From Candidatus Gottesmanbacteria bacterium (lineage in GTDB: Bacteria; Patescibacteriota; Microgenomatia; UBA10105; UBA927), in assembly GCA_016182725.1 (NCBI GenBank), contig JACPFZ010000026.1:1-52648 (forward strand): DNA of 52,648 bases. Direction: 5' to 3'. Positions 23,253 to 31,056 of the stretch are shown piece by piece. Within the stretch, counting starts at the first letter, position 1; the number at the start of each line of letters is the position of its first letter. Both the position numbers and the translations under genes were made by a program. Under the pieces are notes generated by a model. It was not told the DNA's origin. It saw nothing but the letters and a program-made list of their open reading frames with translations, and ran no database searches.

Positions 23253-25514
23253 TTATTTTTTGGGAGTGGGAGACGGCGTAGGAAGAGAGCCACACCTCCC
23301 AAAGGGAGGTTCGGTGCCGGTCATAAAATACTCGATTCGTCCGTAGTAGCAAGGAACGCTCGTTACCGTATCGGGTTTCACCAGCACCTCATCCGGTTTG
23401 CCTTTCAAAAGTTCGCTTGTGATATCGTGCCAGATGGGAGCCGCACCAGTGACACCGGAGGTGAAGTATGGATCCATGGGATTATTGTTATTGTTGCCTA
23501 CCCAGACGGCAACGACGTAGGACGGTGTGTACCCAATAGTCCAGTTATCTCGTTTATCATTACTCGTTCCTGTTTTGACGGAGACGGTTTTCCCATCAAC
23601 AACCAAAGCTGAACTTGGTCCAAATGCAGCGGTGCGGGCGATATTGTCGCTTAAGATATTTCCCAGTATCCATGCAGCTTCGGGTTTGACTGCGAAAACG
23701 GGCGGTTTTAGGGCGTTTCGTTCCACGACGCGTCCGGTATAATCGGTAATTTCCAAAACAGGAAGAAGATCTTGCCTCTTGCCGTCATTGGCAAGCGTGC
23801 CAAAGACTTTTGCCATATCAAGCATGGTTACCTCACCGCCCCCCAAGGTGAGGGAGAGGCCATAGCGGCTTTCATCTTCCCACGATTCAATTCCCATCAT
23901 TCGCCCTTTTTCAATCATCGCATGGACACCGATTTTTGCTAACACTTTGACCGCCGGGATATTATAAGAATTTCCTAATGCATAGCGAAGTGGAGTCACT
24001 CCGTGAAACTTGCTGTCATAGTTGACCGGCGCATACGGCGTTGTCCCCGGGATTTGGTACACAATAGGGCTATCGTCAAGAAGGGATGCAGCAGTAAATC
24101 CGTTTTCCAGCGCTGCTGCATAGTTGACTACCTTGATCGCTGAACCCGGTTGGCGCAAACTCGTCGTTACATTCACATTGCCTTCATCTTTTATATTGAA
24201 GTAATCTTTGCTCCCTACCATAGCAAGAATTTCTCCGGTTTTGGGGTTGGTGATAAGAGCCGCTCCGTTGCCGACGCGAAGATAGGAAAGTTGCGCTACA
24301 TGAGACCGCAGGATTTCCTCTGCTTTTTCTTGGATGGTAACGTCTAAGGACGTTTTGATGCGCAGTCCGCCGCGATCCACGAATCGTGTTCCGTATCGGC
24401 GTTCCAGGAGGTCTTTGACGTAGAGGACAAAATGGGGGGCGCGGATAGGGATATTTGGAGATGCAAACGTGATTTTTTCAGAGAGAGCCATAGAAGCTTC
24501 TTCTTTCGTAATGTAGCCGTCTTCTCTCATGCGGCGCAGCACTTCCTTTTGCCGTTCAAATGTATTCTGTGGATGAGATCCAAACGGCGAGTTTTCCGTA
24601 GGAGCGGCGGGGAGTCCTGCAAGAAGAGCTGCTTGGGCAAGGGTCAAGTTTTTTGCCGATTTGCCAAAGTAGGTTTGACTTGCAGCTTCGATACCCCATG
24701 CCGTCCCACCGTATGGCACCTGGTTGAGATACATTTCCAGGATTTGTTTTCGGGAGAGTGTTATTTCGGGAGTAAGAAGCGACGATTTCATAAGCTGCTG
24801 GGTGATCGTTGAGCCGCCCTGGAGCTTCCCATGGAGCTTGGTCTGTACAATTGCCCGAACAATGCCCCGAAGAGAAAACCCCTGATGGCGGTAAAAATCA
24901 CGATCTTCGATTGCAATAGTTGCCTGTTTTACGTGTTCGGGAATATCGGCAAGCGCAAGCGGTGTCCGGTTCTGATCCGCGTAGATTTCATACAAGAGGA
25001 TACCGTTTCGGTCAAAGATTTTTGTGGTGACCTCCAGATCTTTGTGGGTAAGAAGGTAAGGATTTGGTAGGCTTGCCAGCCACTGATAAGCGGTATATGG
25101 GACAAAAAGGAGGAGCGCAGTCACGACAACTCCAAGAAAAAACGATTTCCATAGGTCTTGTTGCTTTCTTCTTCGATAAAGGACTGCAGTACGGGGAAAA
25201 CGCAGAGAAGGGAGAGAGAATGTGGGAAGTGTTGGTAGCGTTATGGCGGGAAGGGAAATATGCGGGAGTTCCACCATGGGCACCTTGACCTTTGGTGTTT
25301 TTTCTTTGATCCAGTCGTTTATTCCCTGTCGCGTTTCTTGGACAGTTATCTTTATGATGTTATAGGATATAAAGAAAAGAGAAAAAAGAAGATGAAAGAA
25401 GAATCGAATAATATCGCCAATGCTTATGAGGACAAGCGGAACGCTAGAGACCAAAAAAAGAAAAAGACTTTTTTGATCTCGATTATGAGAAGAAATCTTT
25501 TTATAACGGGCCAT
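23253..25514 (-). CDS. Class A penicillin-binding protein (PBP1A-type) with a damaged glycosyltransferase domain
   Basis: 753 residues: long cytoplasmic N-terminus, a membrane anchor near 135-155, a GT51 glycosyltransferase domain and a transpeptidase domain. GT51 motifs IEDRDFYRHQGF and GGSTITQQLMKS are present, but the next motif (RKxxExxLA...E...K) is missing: TLSRKQILEMYLN joins directly what the sister protein separates by 17 residues. Transpeptidase motifs are intact: SAIK, SYN and KTGT. The protein probably cross-links peptidoglycan but may not polymerise glycan. A -10 TATAAA lies 9 nt upstream of the ATG. It follows the sister gene on the same strand after 78 nt. Confidence 0.85.
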   Translation of the reverse strand: MARYKKISSHNRDQKSLFLFLVSSVPLVLISIGDIIRFFFHLLFSLFFISYNIIKITVQETRQGINDWIKEKTPKVKVPMVELPHISLPAITLPTLPTFSLPSLRFPRTAVLYRRRKQQDLWKSFFLGVVVTALLLFVPYTAYQWLASLPNPYLLTHKDLEVTTKIFDRNGILLYEIYADQNRTPLALADIPEHVKQATIAIEDRDFYRHQGFSLRGIVRAIVQTKLHGKLQGGSTITQQLMKSSLLTPEITLSRKQILEMYLNQVPYGGTAWGIEAASQTYFGKSAKNLTLAQAALLAGLPAAPTENSPFGSHPQNTFERQKEVLRRMREDGYITKEEASMALSEKITFASPNIPIRAPHFVLYVKDLLERRYGTRFVDRGGLRIKTSLDVTIQEKAEEILRSHVAQLSYLRVGNGAALITNPKTGEILAMVGSKDYFNIKDEGNVNVTTSLRQPGSAIKVVNYAAALENGFTAASLLDDSPIVYQIPGTTPYAPVNYDSKFHGVTPLRYALGNSYNIPAVKVLAKIGVHAMIEKGRMMGIESWEDESRYGLSLTLGGGEVTMLDMAKVFGTLANDGKRQDLLPVLEITDYTGRVVERNALKPPVFAVKPEAAWILGNILSDNIARTAAFGPSSALVVDGKTVSVKTGTSNDKRDNWTIGYTPSYVVAVWVGNNNNNPMDPYFTSGVTGAAPIWHDITSELLKGKPDEVLVKPDTVTSVPCYYGRIEYFMTGTEPPFGRCGSLPTPSPTPKK

Positions 25515-25564
25515 AGTTGGGTTTTTATACCACGTCTATGGGACTCTCTACAAGAGGCAAATAG

Positions 25565-25592
25565 GTCTTATGAGACGTATATGTCTTATGAG
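25565..25592 (-). promoter_or_regulatory. Direct-repeat operator candidate upstream of the PBP gene
   Basis: GTCTTATGAG occurs at 25565-25574 and 25583-25592, a spacing of 18 nt. The pair lies about 20-50 nt upstream of the expected -35 of the gene that starts at 25514 and begins right after the stop of the upstream PBP gene. Two same-facing half-sites on nearly two helical turns suggest a regulator-binding site. Confidence 0.4.
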
Positions 25593-27791
25593 CTATTTTA
25601 TAAGAACCGGTTTTTCTTCGGGGTGGGGACAGTCTAAACACCATGTGGTAACGGCATCACGCAGTACCTGATGTTCTTGGGGTTCAACGTTATCTGTTTG
25701 GTTAGGACTCGCAAGATCGTGCGTCGTTTTGTCAATCATGACGACTTGCTTGAGCTGTTCACGCTGATTTGGTACGGTGCCTCGGATAAAGTATTCGAAG
25801 CGTGTCGGACATCCCCTATCTGCGTCATTTGGAGCGTCAGGATTGGGAGGAAGAAGTCCGGTCAGGGCACACACCTGCGCCCCCACAATGCCGTCGGGTT
25901 GCTTGGGCCAAATGTCCGGTTTTCCTTCTAATACCTTTCGCATCAGCTTATTCCAGATGGGAGCCGCGCCCGTGACACCGGAAACGAGTGCAGAGTTCAT
26001 TCGTGAGTTATCATTATTGCCGACCCAGGTCGCTACCAGGTACTGCGGGGTAAATCCAATCGTCCAGTTATCGCGAAGATCATCAGTGGTACCAGTCTTG
26101 ACGGATACAGCAGGATGTCCGGGCACGAGAAGAAGTGAATTTGGACCGAATGCCTCCTGGCGCGCATTGTTGTCGAGGAGTATGTGGGAAATAAGAAATG
26201 CAGTTTCCGGGCTTATGACCCGCGGTCCTTGGAGGAGAAGTTGAGACGCGATGTCGCGATCAAGGTTTGGATCTTTGTATTCTTCCAATATTTTTCCGTT
26301 CTTGTCCGTGACGTTCAGAATGGAAACTAAATCCTTGCGAATTCCTGCATTGGCAAATACGCCGAATGCTCGTGCCATATCCGTCATGCGTACTTCTCCT
26401 CCGCCCAGGGTGAGCGAGAGGCCGTAGCTTCTCGGGTCAGTAAACGTCGTTATGCCGAATGCGCTTGAGGAGGCGATCATGTCAGTCACCGTATTAAGGT
26501 ACAGCATTTTGACGGCAGGGATGTTAAACGAGTTGCCCAGAGCAAAGCGAAGCTGGGCCGGGCCATGAAATTTGCCGTCGTAGTTACGCGGACAGTAGGG
26601 AGGTTTACCAAGATTTGCAAAGCAGGTAGGAGTATCTAGAAACATGGTAGCTGGGGTGACGATGCGCTTTTCCAGTCCCAAGGCGTAGTTAATGGGTTTA
26701 ATAGCAGAACCAGGTTGCCGGATGGCCGTGGTGACGTTGAAATTCCCCGAAGGGCTGGCGAAATAATCAGTTGAGCCTATCATCGCTAAAATTTCTCCTG
26801 TTGCGGGTTTCGTTATGAGTGCTGCGCCATTGGTGACATGCCATCCGGAAAGTTTTTTGACTTCGGCGCTAACCGTTGCCTGCGCATATTCCTGGAGACT
26901 CCAATCAAGCGTGGTGGTTACTTTGAGTCCGCCGCGCTCGACCAACTGTTCTCCGTATGTTTGCACCAACTGTTCTTTGACATACATGACAAAGTGGGGC
27001 GCTTTGATATCGGCGGGTTGAGTATAGGAAAGCGGTGCATTTTTTGCTTCCTGGGCTTGTTTTCCCGTAATATATCCATCTTCAACCATCCGTCGTAGTA
27101 CTTCTCCTTGACGTTCCTGCGCAAACTCAGGATGTGCGCCCAGCGGAGAATACAGTGTCGGCGCTTGAGGAAGACCTGCAAGGAGTGCTCCTTCGGAAAG
27201 GGTCAGCTCTTTTGCCTTTTTGCCAAAATATTTCTCGCTAGCGGTTTCAATGCCCCAGGCAGTACCGCCGTAGGGCACCTGATTTAAATACAACTCCAGG
27301 ATTTTATCTTTCGGATAGAGGAGTTCCACCCAGAACGCAAGAATTACTTCTTTGATTTTTCTTGTTACTGTGCGCTCTGAAGAGAGAAGAGCAGATTTTA
27401 CCAACTGTTGCGTAATGGTCGAGCCTCCTTGCAAGCGTCTGCGGGTGAGGGTCGCGATGACGGCGCGAATCATGCCGCCGATGGGACTTACTCCTCCATG
27501 TTGGTAAAAGGTTTTATCTTCAATAGCAATCGTTGCCTGCTGGACCTCCTTGGGGATTTCGGAAAGTGGTACAGGGCTACGGTTCTCTTTGGCATAAATA
27601 TCAAAAAGGAGCGTCCCGTTGCGGTCATAAATTTTTGTTGCGAGCGGCACGTTGTAATTTGCTAAACCCGAAGGAGACGGCAGATCCTTGAGAATAAGAA
27701 GGTAAGAACCGACGAGAAGTCCAAGAGGAAGCAGCCAAAAAAGATATGCTGCTATGCGGCGCTGTTTTCGAATGGGGGATTTCTTTTTCAT
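25593..27791 (-). CDS. Class A penicillin-binding protein (PBP1A-type), complete
   Basis: 732 residues from MKKKSPIRKQRRIAAYLFWL. The frame is open further upstream, but the promoter at 27802-27807 sets this start. After the membrane anchor come GT51 motifs IEDKTFYQHGGV, GGSTITQQLVKS, RKIKEVILAFWVELLYPKDK and ILELYLNQVPYGG. Transpeptidase motifs GSAIKP, NSFN and VKTGT follow. A C-terminal extension of about 80 residues contains two cysteines (AQVCALTGLLPPNP; RGCPTRFEYF) typical of these enzymes. It makes and cross-links peptidoglycan outside the membrane. The gene diverges from superoxide dismutase across 36 bp. Confidence 0.9.
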   Translation of the reverse strand: MKKKSPIRKQRRIAAYLFWLLPLGLLVGSYLLILKDLPSPSGLANYNVPLATKIYDRNGTLLFDIYAKENRSPVPLSEIPKEVQQATIAIEDKTFYQHGGVSPIGGMIRAVIATLTRRRLQGGSTITQQLVKSALLSSERTVTRKIKEVILAFWVELLYPKDKILELYLNQVPYGGTAWGIETASEKYFGKKAKELTLSEGALLAGLPQAPTLYSPLGAHPEFAQERQGEVLRRMVEDGYITGKQAQEAKNAPLSYTQPADIKAPHFVMYVKEQLVQTYGEQLVERGGLKVTTTLDWSLQEYAQATVSAEVKKLSGWHVTNGAALITKPATGEILAMIGSTDYFASPSGNFNVTTAIRQPGSAIKPINYALGLEKRIVTPATMFLDTPTCFANLGKPPYCPRNYDGKFHGPAQLRFALGNSFNIPAVKMLYLNTVTDMIASSSAFGITTFTDPRSYGLSLTLGGGEVRMTDMARAFGVFANAGIRKDLVSILNVTDKNGKILEEYKDPNLDRDIASQLLLQGPRVISPETAFLISHILLDNNARQEAFGPNSLLLVPGHPAVSVKTGTTDDLRDNWTIGFTPQYLVATWVGNNDNSRMNSALVSGVTGAAPIWNKLMRKVLEGKPDIWPKQPDGIVGAQVCALTGLLPPNPDAPNDADRGCPTRFEYFIRGTVPNQREQLKQVVMIDKTTHDLASPNQTDNVEPQEHQVLRDAVTTWCLDCPHPEEKPVLIK

Positions 27792-27827
27792 GGATGTATT
27801 ATATAATAAATGAATAAAGGAGGTCCT
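27792..27827. promoter_or_regulatory. Divergent promoter with palindromic -10 (PBP / superoxide dismutase)
   Basis: ATTATATAAT is self-complementary. Leftward, TATAAT is 6 nt from the PBP ATG (27791), a leaderless start. Rightward, TATAAT (27802-27807) is followed by AAAGGAGG (27816-27823) and the sodA ATG at 27828. One symmetric box could drive both genes, one leaderless and one with a ribosome-binding site. Confidence 0.6.
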
Positions 27828-28436
27828 ATGTTTACCTTGCCGGAGTTGCCTTATGCGTACAACGCACTCGAGCCATATATTGATGAGGCTACGATGCGGA
27901 TTCATCATGATAAGCACCATGGTGCTTATGTGAAAAATCTCAACGATGCGTTTATGGGGCAGGATGATCTGTTGGCAATGTCTGTTGAAGATTTGGTAAA
28001 GAAGCTTTCTCAAGTCCCGGAAGCAGTCCGGATAAAAGTACGAAACAACGGAGGAGGACACGCCAATCATAGTTTGTTTTGGCAGGTGATGAGTCCTAAT
28101 CCCGCGGGGGCCCTTCGGCAAGCTCAGGGCGATTTAGATGCTGCTATTAAAAAATCGTTTGGGAGTTTTGACAAGTTTCAAGAATTATTTAGCGCTGCTG
28201 CCCTAAATCGATTTGGTTCAGGGTGGGCGTGGTTGGTTAAAGATAACGGAAAGCTTGTAGTTATGGACACGCCCAATCAGGATTCGCCGCTTATGGAAGG
28301 AAAGACGCCGATTTTGGGTCTTGATGTCTGGGAACACGCGTATTATCTCAAGTATCAAAATTTGAGGGCTGACTACATAAAAGCATGGTGGAGTGTGGTG
28401 AATTGGGCGGAAGTCGAAAAACGGTATGCCAGGTAG
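27828..28436 (+). CDS. sodA: Iron/manganese superoxide dismutase
   Basis: 202 residues starting MFTLPELPYAYNALEPYIDE. Metal ligands are the His in MRIHHDKHHGAYV, the His in GGGHANHSLFW, and Asp and His in GLDVWEHAYYL. It converts superoxide to peroxide and oxygen in the cytosol. AGALRQAQGDLDAAI replaces the usual PTGxLAxAI segment and is encoded by a REP-like palindrome (28110-28130). The last two residues and the TAG stop are supplied by the left arm of mobile element copy 2, so the C-terminus has been rewritten by the insertion. An upstream in-frame ATG at 27810 overlaps the ribosome-binding site and is rejected. Confidence 0.9.
   Translation: MFTLPELPYAYNALEPYIDEATMRIHHDKHHGAYVKNLNDAFMGQDDLLAMSVEDLVKKLSQVPEAVRIKVRNNGGGHANHSLFWQVMSPNPAGALRQAQGDLDAAIKKSFGSFDKFQELFSAAALNRFGSGWAWLVKDNGKLVVMDTPNQDSPLMEGKTPILGLDVWEHAYYLKYQNLRADYIKAWWSVVNWAEVEKRYAR
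28110..28130 (+). repeat. REP-like palindrome inside sodA
   Basis: GCCCTTCGGCAAGCTCAGGG, with a final C, has the same design as the intergenic repeat at 21718-21766. It encodes the LRQAQG part of the dismutase, a region where relatives are about three residues shorter. Confidence 0.5.
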
Positions 28437-28568
28437 TAGAATTTCGACACGCTTTTCATGTTGTCCGGTTCGCAACGCTACCTTGGCCATACAAAGGTAT
28501 TTTTTAAAGAAAAGGGGGCCTGAAATTTTGACAGCGTAAAAGACAACAGTCGAAATTTCACTACCTGG
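28429..28568 (+). repeat. Stem-forming intergenic element, copy 2 (140 bp)
   Basis: Its ends are identical to copy 1 for 26 nt on the left (begins CCAGGTAGTAGAATTTCGAC) and 20 nt on the right (ends GTCGAAATTTCACTACCTGG). GTTGTC/GACAAC and TATTTTTTAAAGAAA are shared inside; the rest of the interior differs. It is flanked by TATG on both sides. The left arm provides the sodA stop codon (CC AGG TAG), and the PP2C gene ATG begins one base after the right arm. Confidence 0.85.
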
Positions 28569-28569
28569 T

Positions 28570-29307
28570 ATGCGGGGAGTGCGTGATCCGAGGCTCCGGG
28601 TATTCAAGCTTCCTAAAGAAGCGATTATTTTCGCCTTTGCCCAGTGGCAGGGAAGTCGTAGCCGGCAGGAAGATTTCGTCGGAAATTTTAAGGACGAGTG
28701 CTTTGTTGTCTGTGATGGCGTCAGCGGACTGCCACATGGGGACGTAGCTGCCAATCTTGCCGGAGAAACCGCTCTGTGGGCGTACAAACAGGTGCGTCTG
28801 CGCAAAGGCTATTGGGCAGATAAGCGCCTCCTTATCCGGAGGATTTTTCGATCAACGAACCTTACCATCTGGCAGAAAAAAAGAGAACCAGGATTTGAAG
28901 ATGGGCTGGCAACCACGCTCCTTGTCGCTATTGTCGGACCCATGACCATCTGGGTGGGGAGCGTGGGGGATAGCAGTGCATGGGTTTATAACGGAAACCT
29001 CCTGAGGTTGACGCGTGAAGACCGCGATAGGAGCGGGAATCTCACGCGAGCCTTGGGGTATCAGCGCCTGGGGCTTTGGCCAAACGCCAGCCAGCAGCGA
29101 TTTTTATCAGGCGACCTTCTTATCCTTGCTACGGACGGCATTACATCCGTCCTTTCTCCGAAAGAGGTGTCAGCATTGGTGAAAAACGCCGGAGATACGT
29201 CAGATGGACTTACCAACACTGCTCAAGAGATTATACGAAAAGCTCGAAACATGGGTGCCACAGACAATATGACGGTCTGTTTAGTTAAGCGCATTGCACT
29301 CCCTTGA
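28570..29307 (+). CDS. PP2C-family serine/threonine protein phosphatase
   Basis: 245 residues. SRSRQEDFVGNF, FVVCDGVSGLPHGD, WVGSVGDSSAWVYNG, DLLILATDGITSVLSP and ATDNMTVCLV are the metal-binding and core motifs of PP2C phosphatases, with the aspartates in the expected order (ED, CDG, ATDG, TDN). It removes phosphate from Ser/Thr in cytosolic targets; no partner kinase is encoded nearby. The start is the ATG abutting repeat copy 2, without a Shine-Dalgarno. Before that insertion the ATG would have overlapped the end of sodA. Confidence 0.85.
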   Translation: MRGVRDPRLRVFKLPKEAIIFAFAQWQGSRSRQEDFVGNFKDECFVVCDGVSGLPHGDVAANLAGETALWAYKQVRLRKGYWADKRLLIRRIFRSTNLTIWQKKREPGFEDGLATTLLVAIVGPMTIWVGSVGDSSAWVYNGNLLRLTREDRDRSGNLTRALGYQRLGLWPNASQQRFLSGDLLILATDGITSVLSPKEVSALVKNAGDTSDGLTNTAQEIIRKARNMGATDNMTVCLVKRIALP

Positions 29308-29332
29308 TAAGTTACTGATATACTAGTACCAT

Positions 29333-29536
29333 CCAGGTAGTGAAACTTCAGAAACGTATGTTCTTTTCAGAGACTATACGATACATGAGGAGGTTCCACT
29401 GGAAAAGAACATACGTTTGAAATATGAAGCAAAACGCAGAAGTGACTATTCAACAAATAAAGAGAGGAGACTTTTCAAGCGCAGAATAAAAGATTGTTTC
29501 TATTCTCTGCGTTTTGCCTGAAGTTCTACTACCTGG
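29333..29536 (-). repeat. Stem-forming intergenic element, copy 3 (204 bp, inverted, three-way junction)
   Basis: On the reverse strand it starts CCAGGTAGTAGAACTTCAG and ends CTGAAGTTTCACTACCTGG: the same outer arms as copies 1 and 2, with the same A-C and G-T mismatches and compensatory changes in the inner base pairs. Inside are two separate perfect stems, 17 bp (29352-29368 with 29402-29418) and 12 bp (29429-29440 with 29506-29517). The fold is thus an outer stem carrying two hairpins. The gapN ATG starts one base after its right end. Confidence 0.8.
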
Positions 29537-29537
29537 T

Positions 29538-31022
29538 ATGCCCGATGATTTTTTTGCCGATATTTCTGATGGCAAAACCCCGCCGACGTACCGATTTTTC
29601 AATGGCAAAGAATGGGTGGTATCTACAAGTGGGAAAATAACAGCGGTGCATTCTCCGATTGATGCGTCTATTGTTGGTCATCTTCAGGTGGTCACTACTG
29701 CGGAAATTGATGCGGTGATGGAAACTGCTAAGGCGGCCCAGCCAGCGTGGGAGGCAATACCCCTGAATCAGCGCGTCAAAATCATGCATTTGGCCGCAGA
29801 CTGGACTGCCCATTTTGCTGATTACCTTATTGCGCTTTTGATGCGGGAGATTGGAAAAACGACCGATGAAGCCAAGGGAGAAATTATGCGCACCGTAGAC
29901 CTTACGGATTACTTTGCCGATGAAGCCCAGTCACTGCGCGGAGAAACACTGGACAGTGATAATTTTCCCGGGTTTGAAAAAGGACGTATTGCGCTCGTTG
30001 AGCGCGTCGCCTATGGCGTGGTGGTCGCCATTAGCCCGTTTAACTATCCGGTCAATCTCTCTGCAAGTAAAATTGTCCCGGCCCTCCTTATGGGTAATAG
30101 CGTGGTCTTTAAGCCGCCGACCCAGGGAGCAATCAGTGGACTGCATTTGACGAAAATTTTCCAAAAAGCTGGTGTGCCTGCTGGCGTTTTGAGTTGTGTC
30201 ACTGGGGGAGGAGGAGAGATTGGTGATTATTTGGTGAGCCATCCAAAAGCAGACCTTATTACCTTTACGGGAAGTAGCGATACAGGAAGGGCGATTGCTG
30301 TAGCAGGCGGCATGAAGCCTTTGGTATTTGAATGCGGCGGCAACAATCCGGCCGTTGTTTTTCCTGATGCGGATATGAGTTTGACTGTTCGGGAAATTAT
30401 TAAAGGCGGCTTTTCCTATGCCGGTCAGCGCTGTACGGCCATTAAATACGTGCTCGGAACATCGGGAGTGTTAGAAAGCCTTTTGCAAGAGGTCCTCTTG
30501 CAAATGAAGACACTTGTTCACATGGGTGACCCGCGAAGTCCCGAGACCAAACTCGTCGGGCCGGTGATATCAGAACAAGCCGCCCTTCATATTGAAGAAG
30601 TTATTCAAGAGGCGGTGGGTGACGGGGCAACCATCGCAACTGGTGGCAAACGCACTGCCAGCTACATCGAACCGACGATTTTGACCAATGTCAAGCCAAC
30701 GATGAAGATTGTAGGAACGGAGGTTTTTGGACCGGTAATTTCTTTTATGAGCGTCAACAGTATGGATGAGGCGGCTACCATCATCAATGGGTCACATTTT
30801 GGACTCCAGGCATCGGTATTTACGAAAGACGAGGGGACAGGGATTGTGTTTGCTCGGCAGCTTAATGTCGGTACAGTTCAGATTAACGGTTCGCCCCAGC
30901 GCGGCCCGGATCATTTTCCATTTTTAGGCGTCAAGCGCTCCGGCTTGGGCGTCCAGGGCGTGCGGTATTCTTTGGAAGCTATGAGTAGACTCAAACCCAT
31001 CGTCCTCAATAAACCCGCTTGA
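29538..31022 (+). CDS. gapN: NADP-dependent glyceraldehyde-3-phosphate dehydrogenase, non-phosphorylating (GapN)
   Basis: 494 residues of the aldehyde dehydrogenase superfamily. VVVAISPFNYPVNLSASKIV and LLMGNSVVFKPPTQG bind NADP. LITFTGSSDTGRAI lies in the Rossmann fold, FECGGNNPAV supplies the general-base Glu, and YAGQRCTAIKYVLG contains the catalytic Cys in the context specific to GapN. It oxidises glyceraldehyde 3-phosphate to 3-phosphoglycerate, giving NADPH but no ATP. A 23-bp palindrome (30482-30504) lies inside the gene and encodes LQEVLLQ. The start is the ATG after repeat copy 3; an in-frame TTG upstream lies in the repeat. Confidence 0.85.
   Translation: MPDDFFADISDGKTPPTYRFFNGKEWVVSTSGKITAVHSPIDASIVGHLQVVTTAEIDAVMETAKAAQPAWEAIPLNQRVKIMHLAADWTAHFADYLIALLMREIGKTTDEAKGEIMRTVDLTDYFADEAQSLRGETLDSDNFPGFEKGRIALVERVAYGVVVAISPFNYPVNLSASKIVPALLMGNSVVFKPPTQGAISGLHLTKIFQKAGVPAGVLSCVTGGGGEIGDYLVSHPKADLITFTGSSDTGRAIAVAGGMKPLVFECGGNNPAVVFPDADMSLTVREIIKGGFSYAGQRCTAIKYVLGTSGVLESLLQEVLLQMKTLVHMGDPRSPETKLVGPVISEQAALHIEEVIQEAVGDGATIATGGKRTASYIEPTILTNVKPTMKIVGTEVFGPVISFMSVNSMDEAATIINGSHFGLQASVFTKDEGTGIVFARQLNVGTVQINGSPQRGPDHFPFLGVKRSGLGVQGVRYSLEAMSRLKPIVLNKPA
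30482..30504 (+). repeat. 23-bp palindrome within gapN
   Basis: Arms TTTGCAAGAGG and CCTCTTGCAAA surround a single T. The same core, CAAGAGGTCCTCTTG, occurs in the cobalamin adenosyltransferase gene (47017-47039) in the same reading frame, with the flanking base pairs changed on both sides. Confidence 0.7.
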
Positions 31023-31047
31023 CAACTGTTTTGATTTGTAGTAAATT
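31019..31047 (+). promoter_or_regulatory. Promoter of the first AbrB/PIN operon
   Basis: TTGACA (31019-31024, overlapping the gapN stop TGA), a 17-nt spacer and TAAATT (31042-31047) lie 9 nt before the ATG at 31057. Leaderless. The start region also contains the near-palindrome AATTCATACTAGTATGAATT, a likely autoregulatory operator for the AbrB-type antitoxin. Confidence 0.65.
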
Positions 31048-31056
31048 CATACTAGT

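Noticed and set aside
25260..25637. 125-codon forward ORF opposite the start of the PBP gene
   Set aside because: Shadow of the PBP coding strand; no start signals and low-complexity basic sequence.
25593..28121. Upstream start (28121) for the complete PBP
   Set aside because: It would overlap sodA entirely and add 110 residues without family similarity; the promoter and ATG at 27791 fit.
29333..29345. Target-site duplication around repeat copy 3
   Set aside because: Left flank ACCAT and right flank TATGC do not match, so a duplication is supported only for copies 1 and 2.
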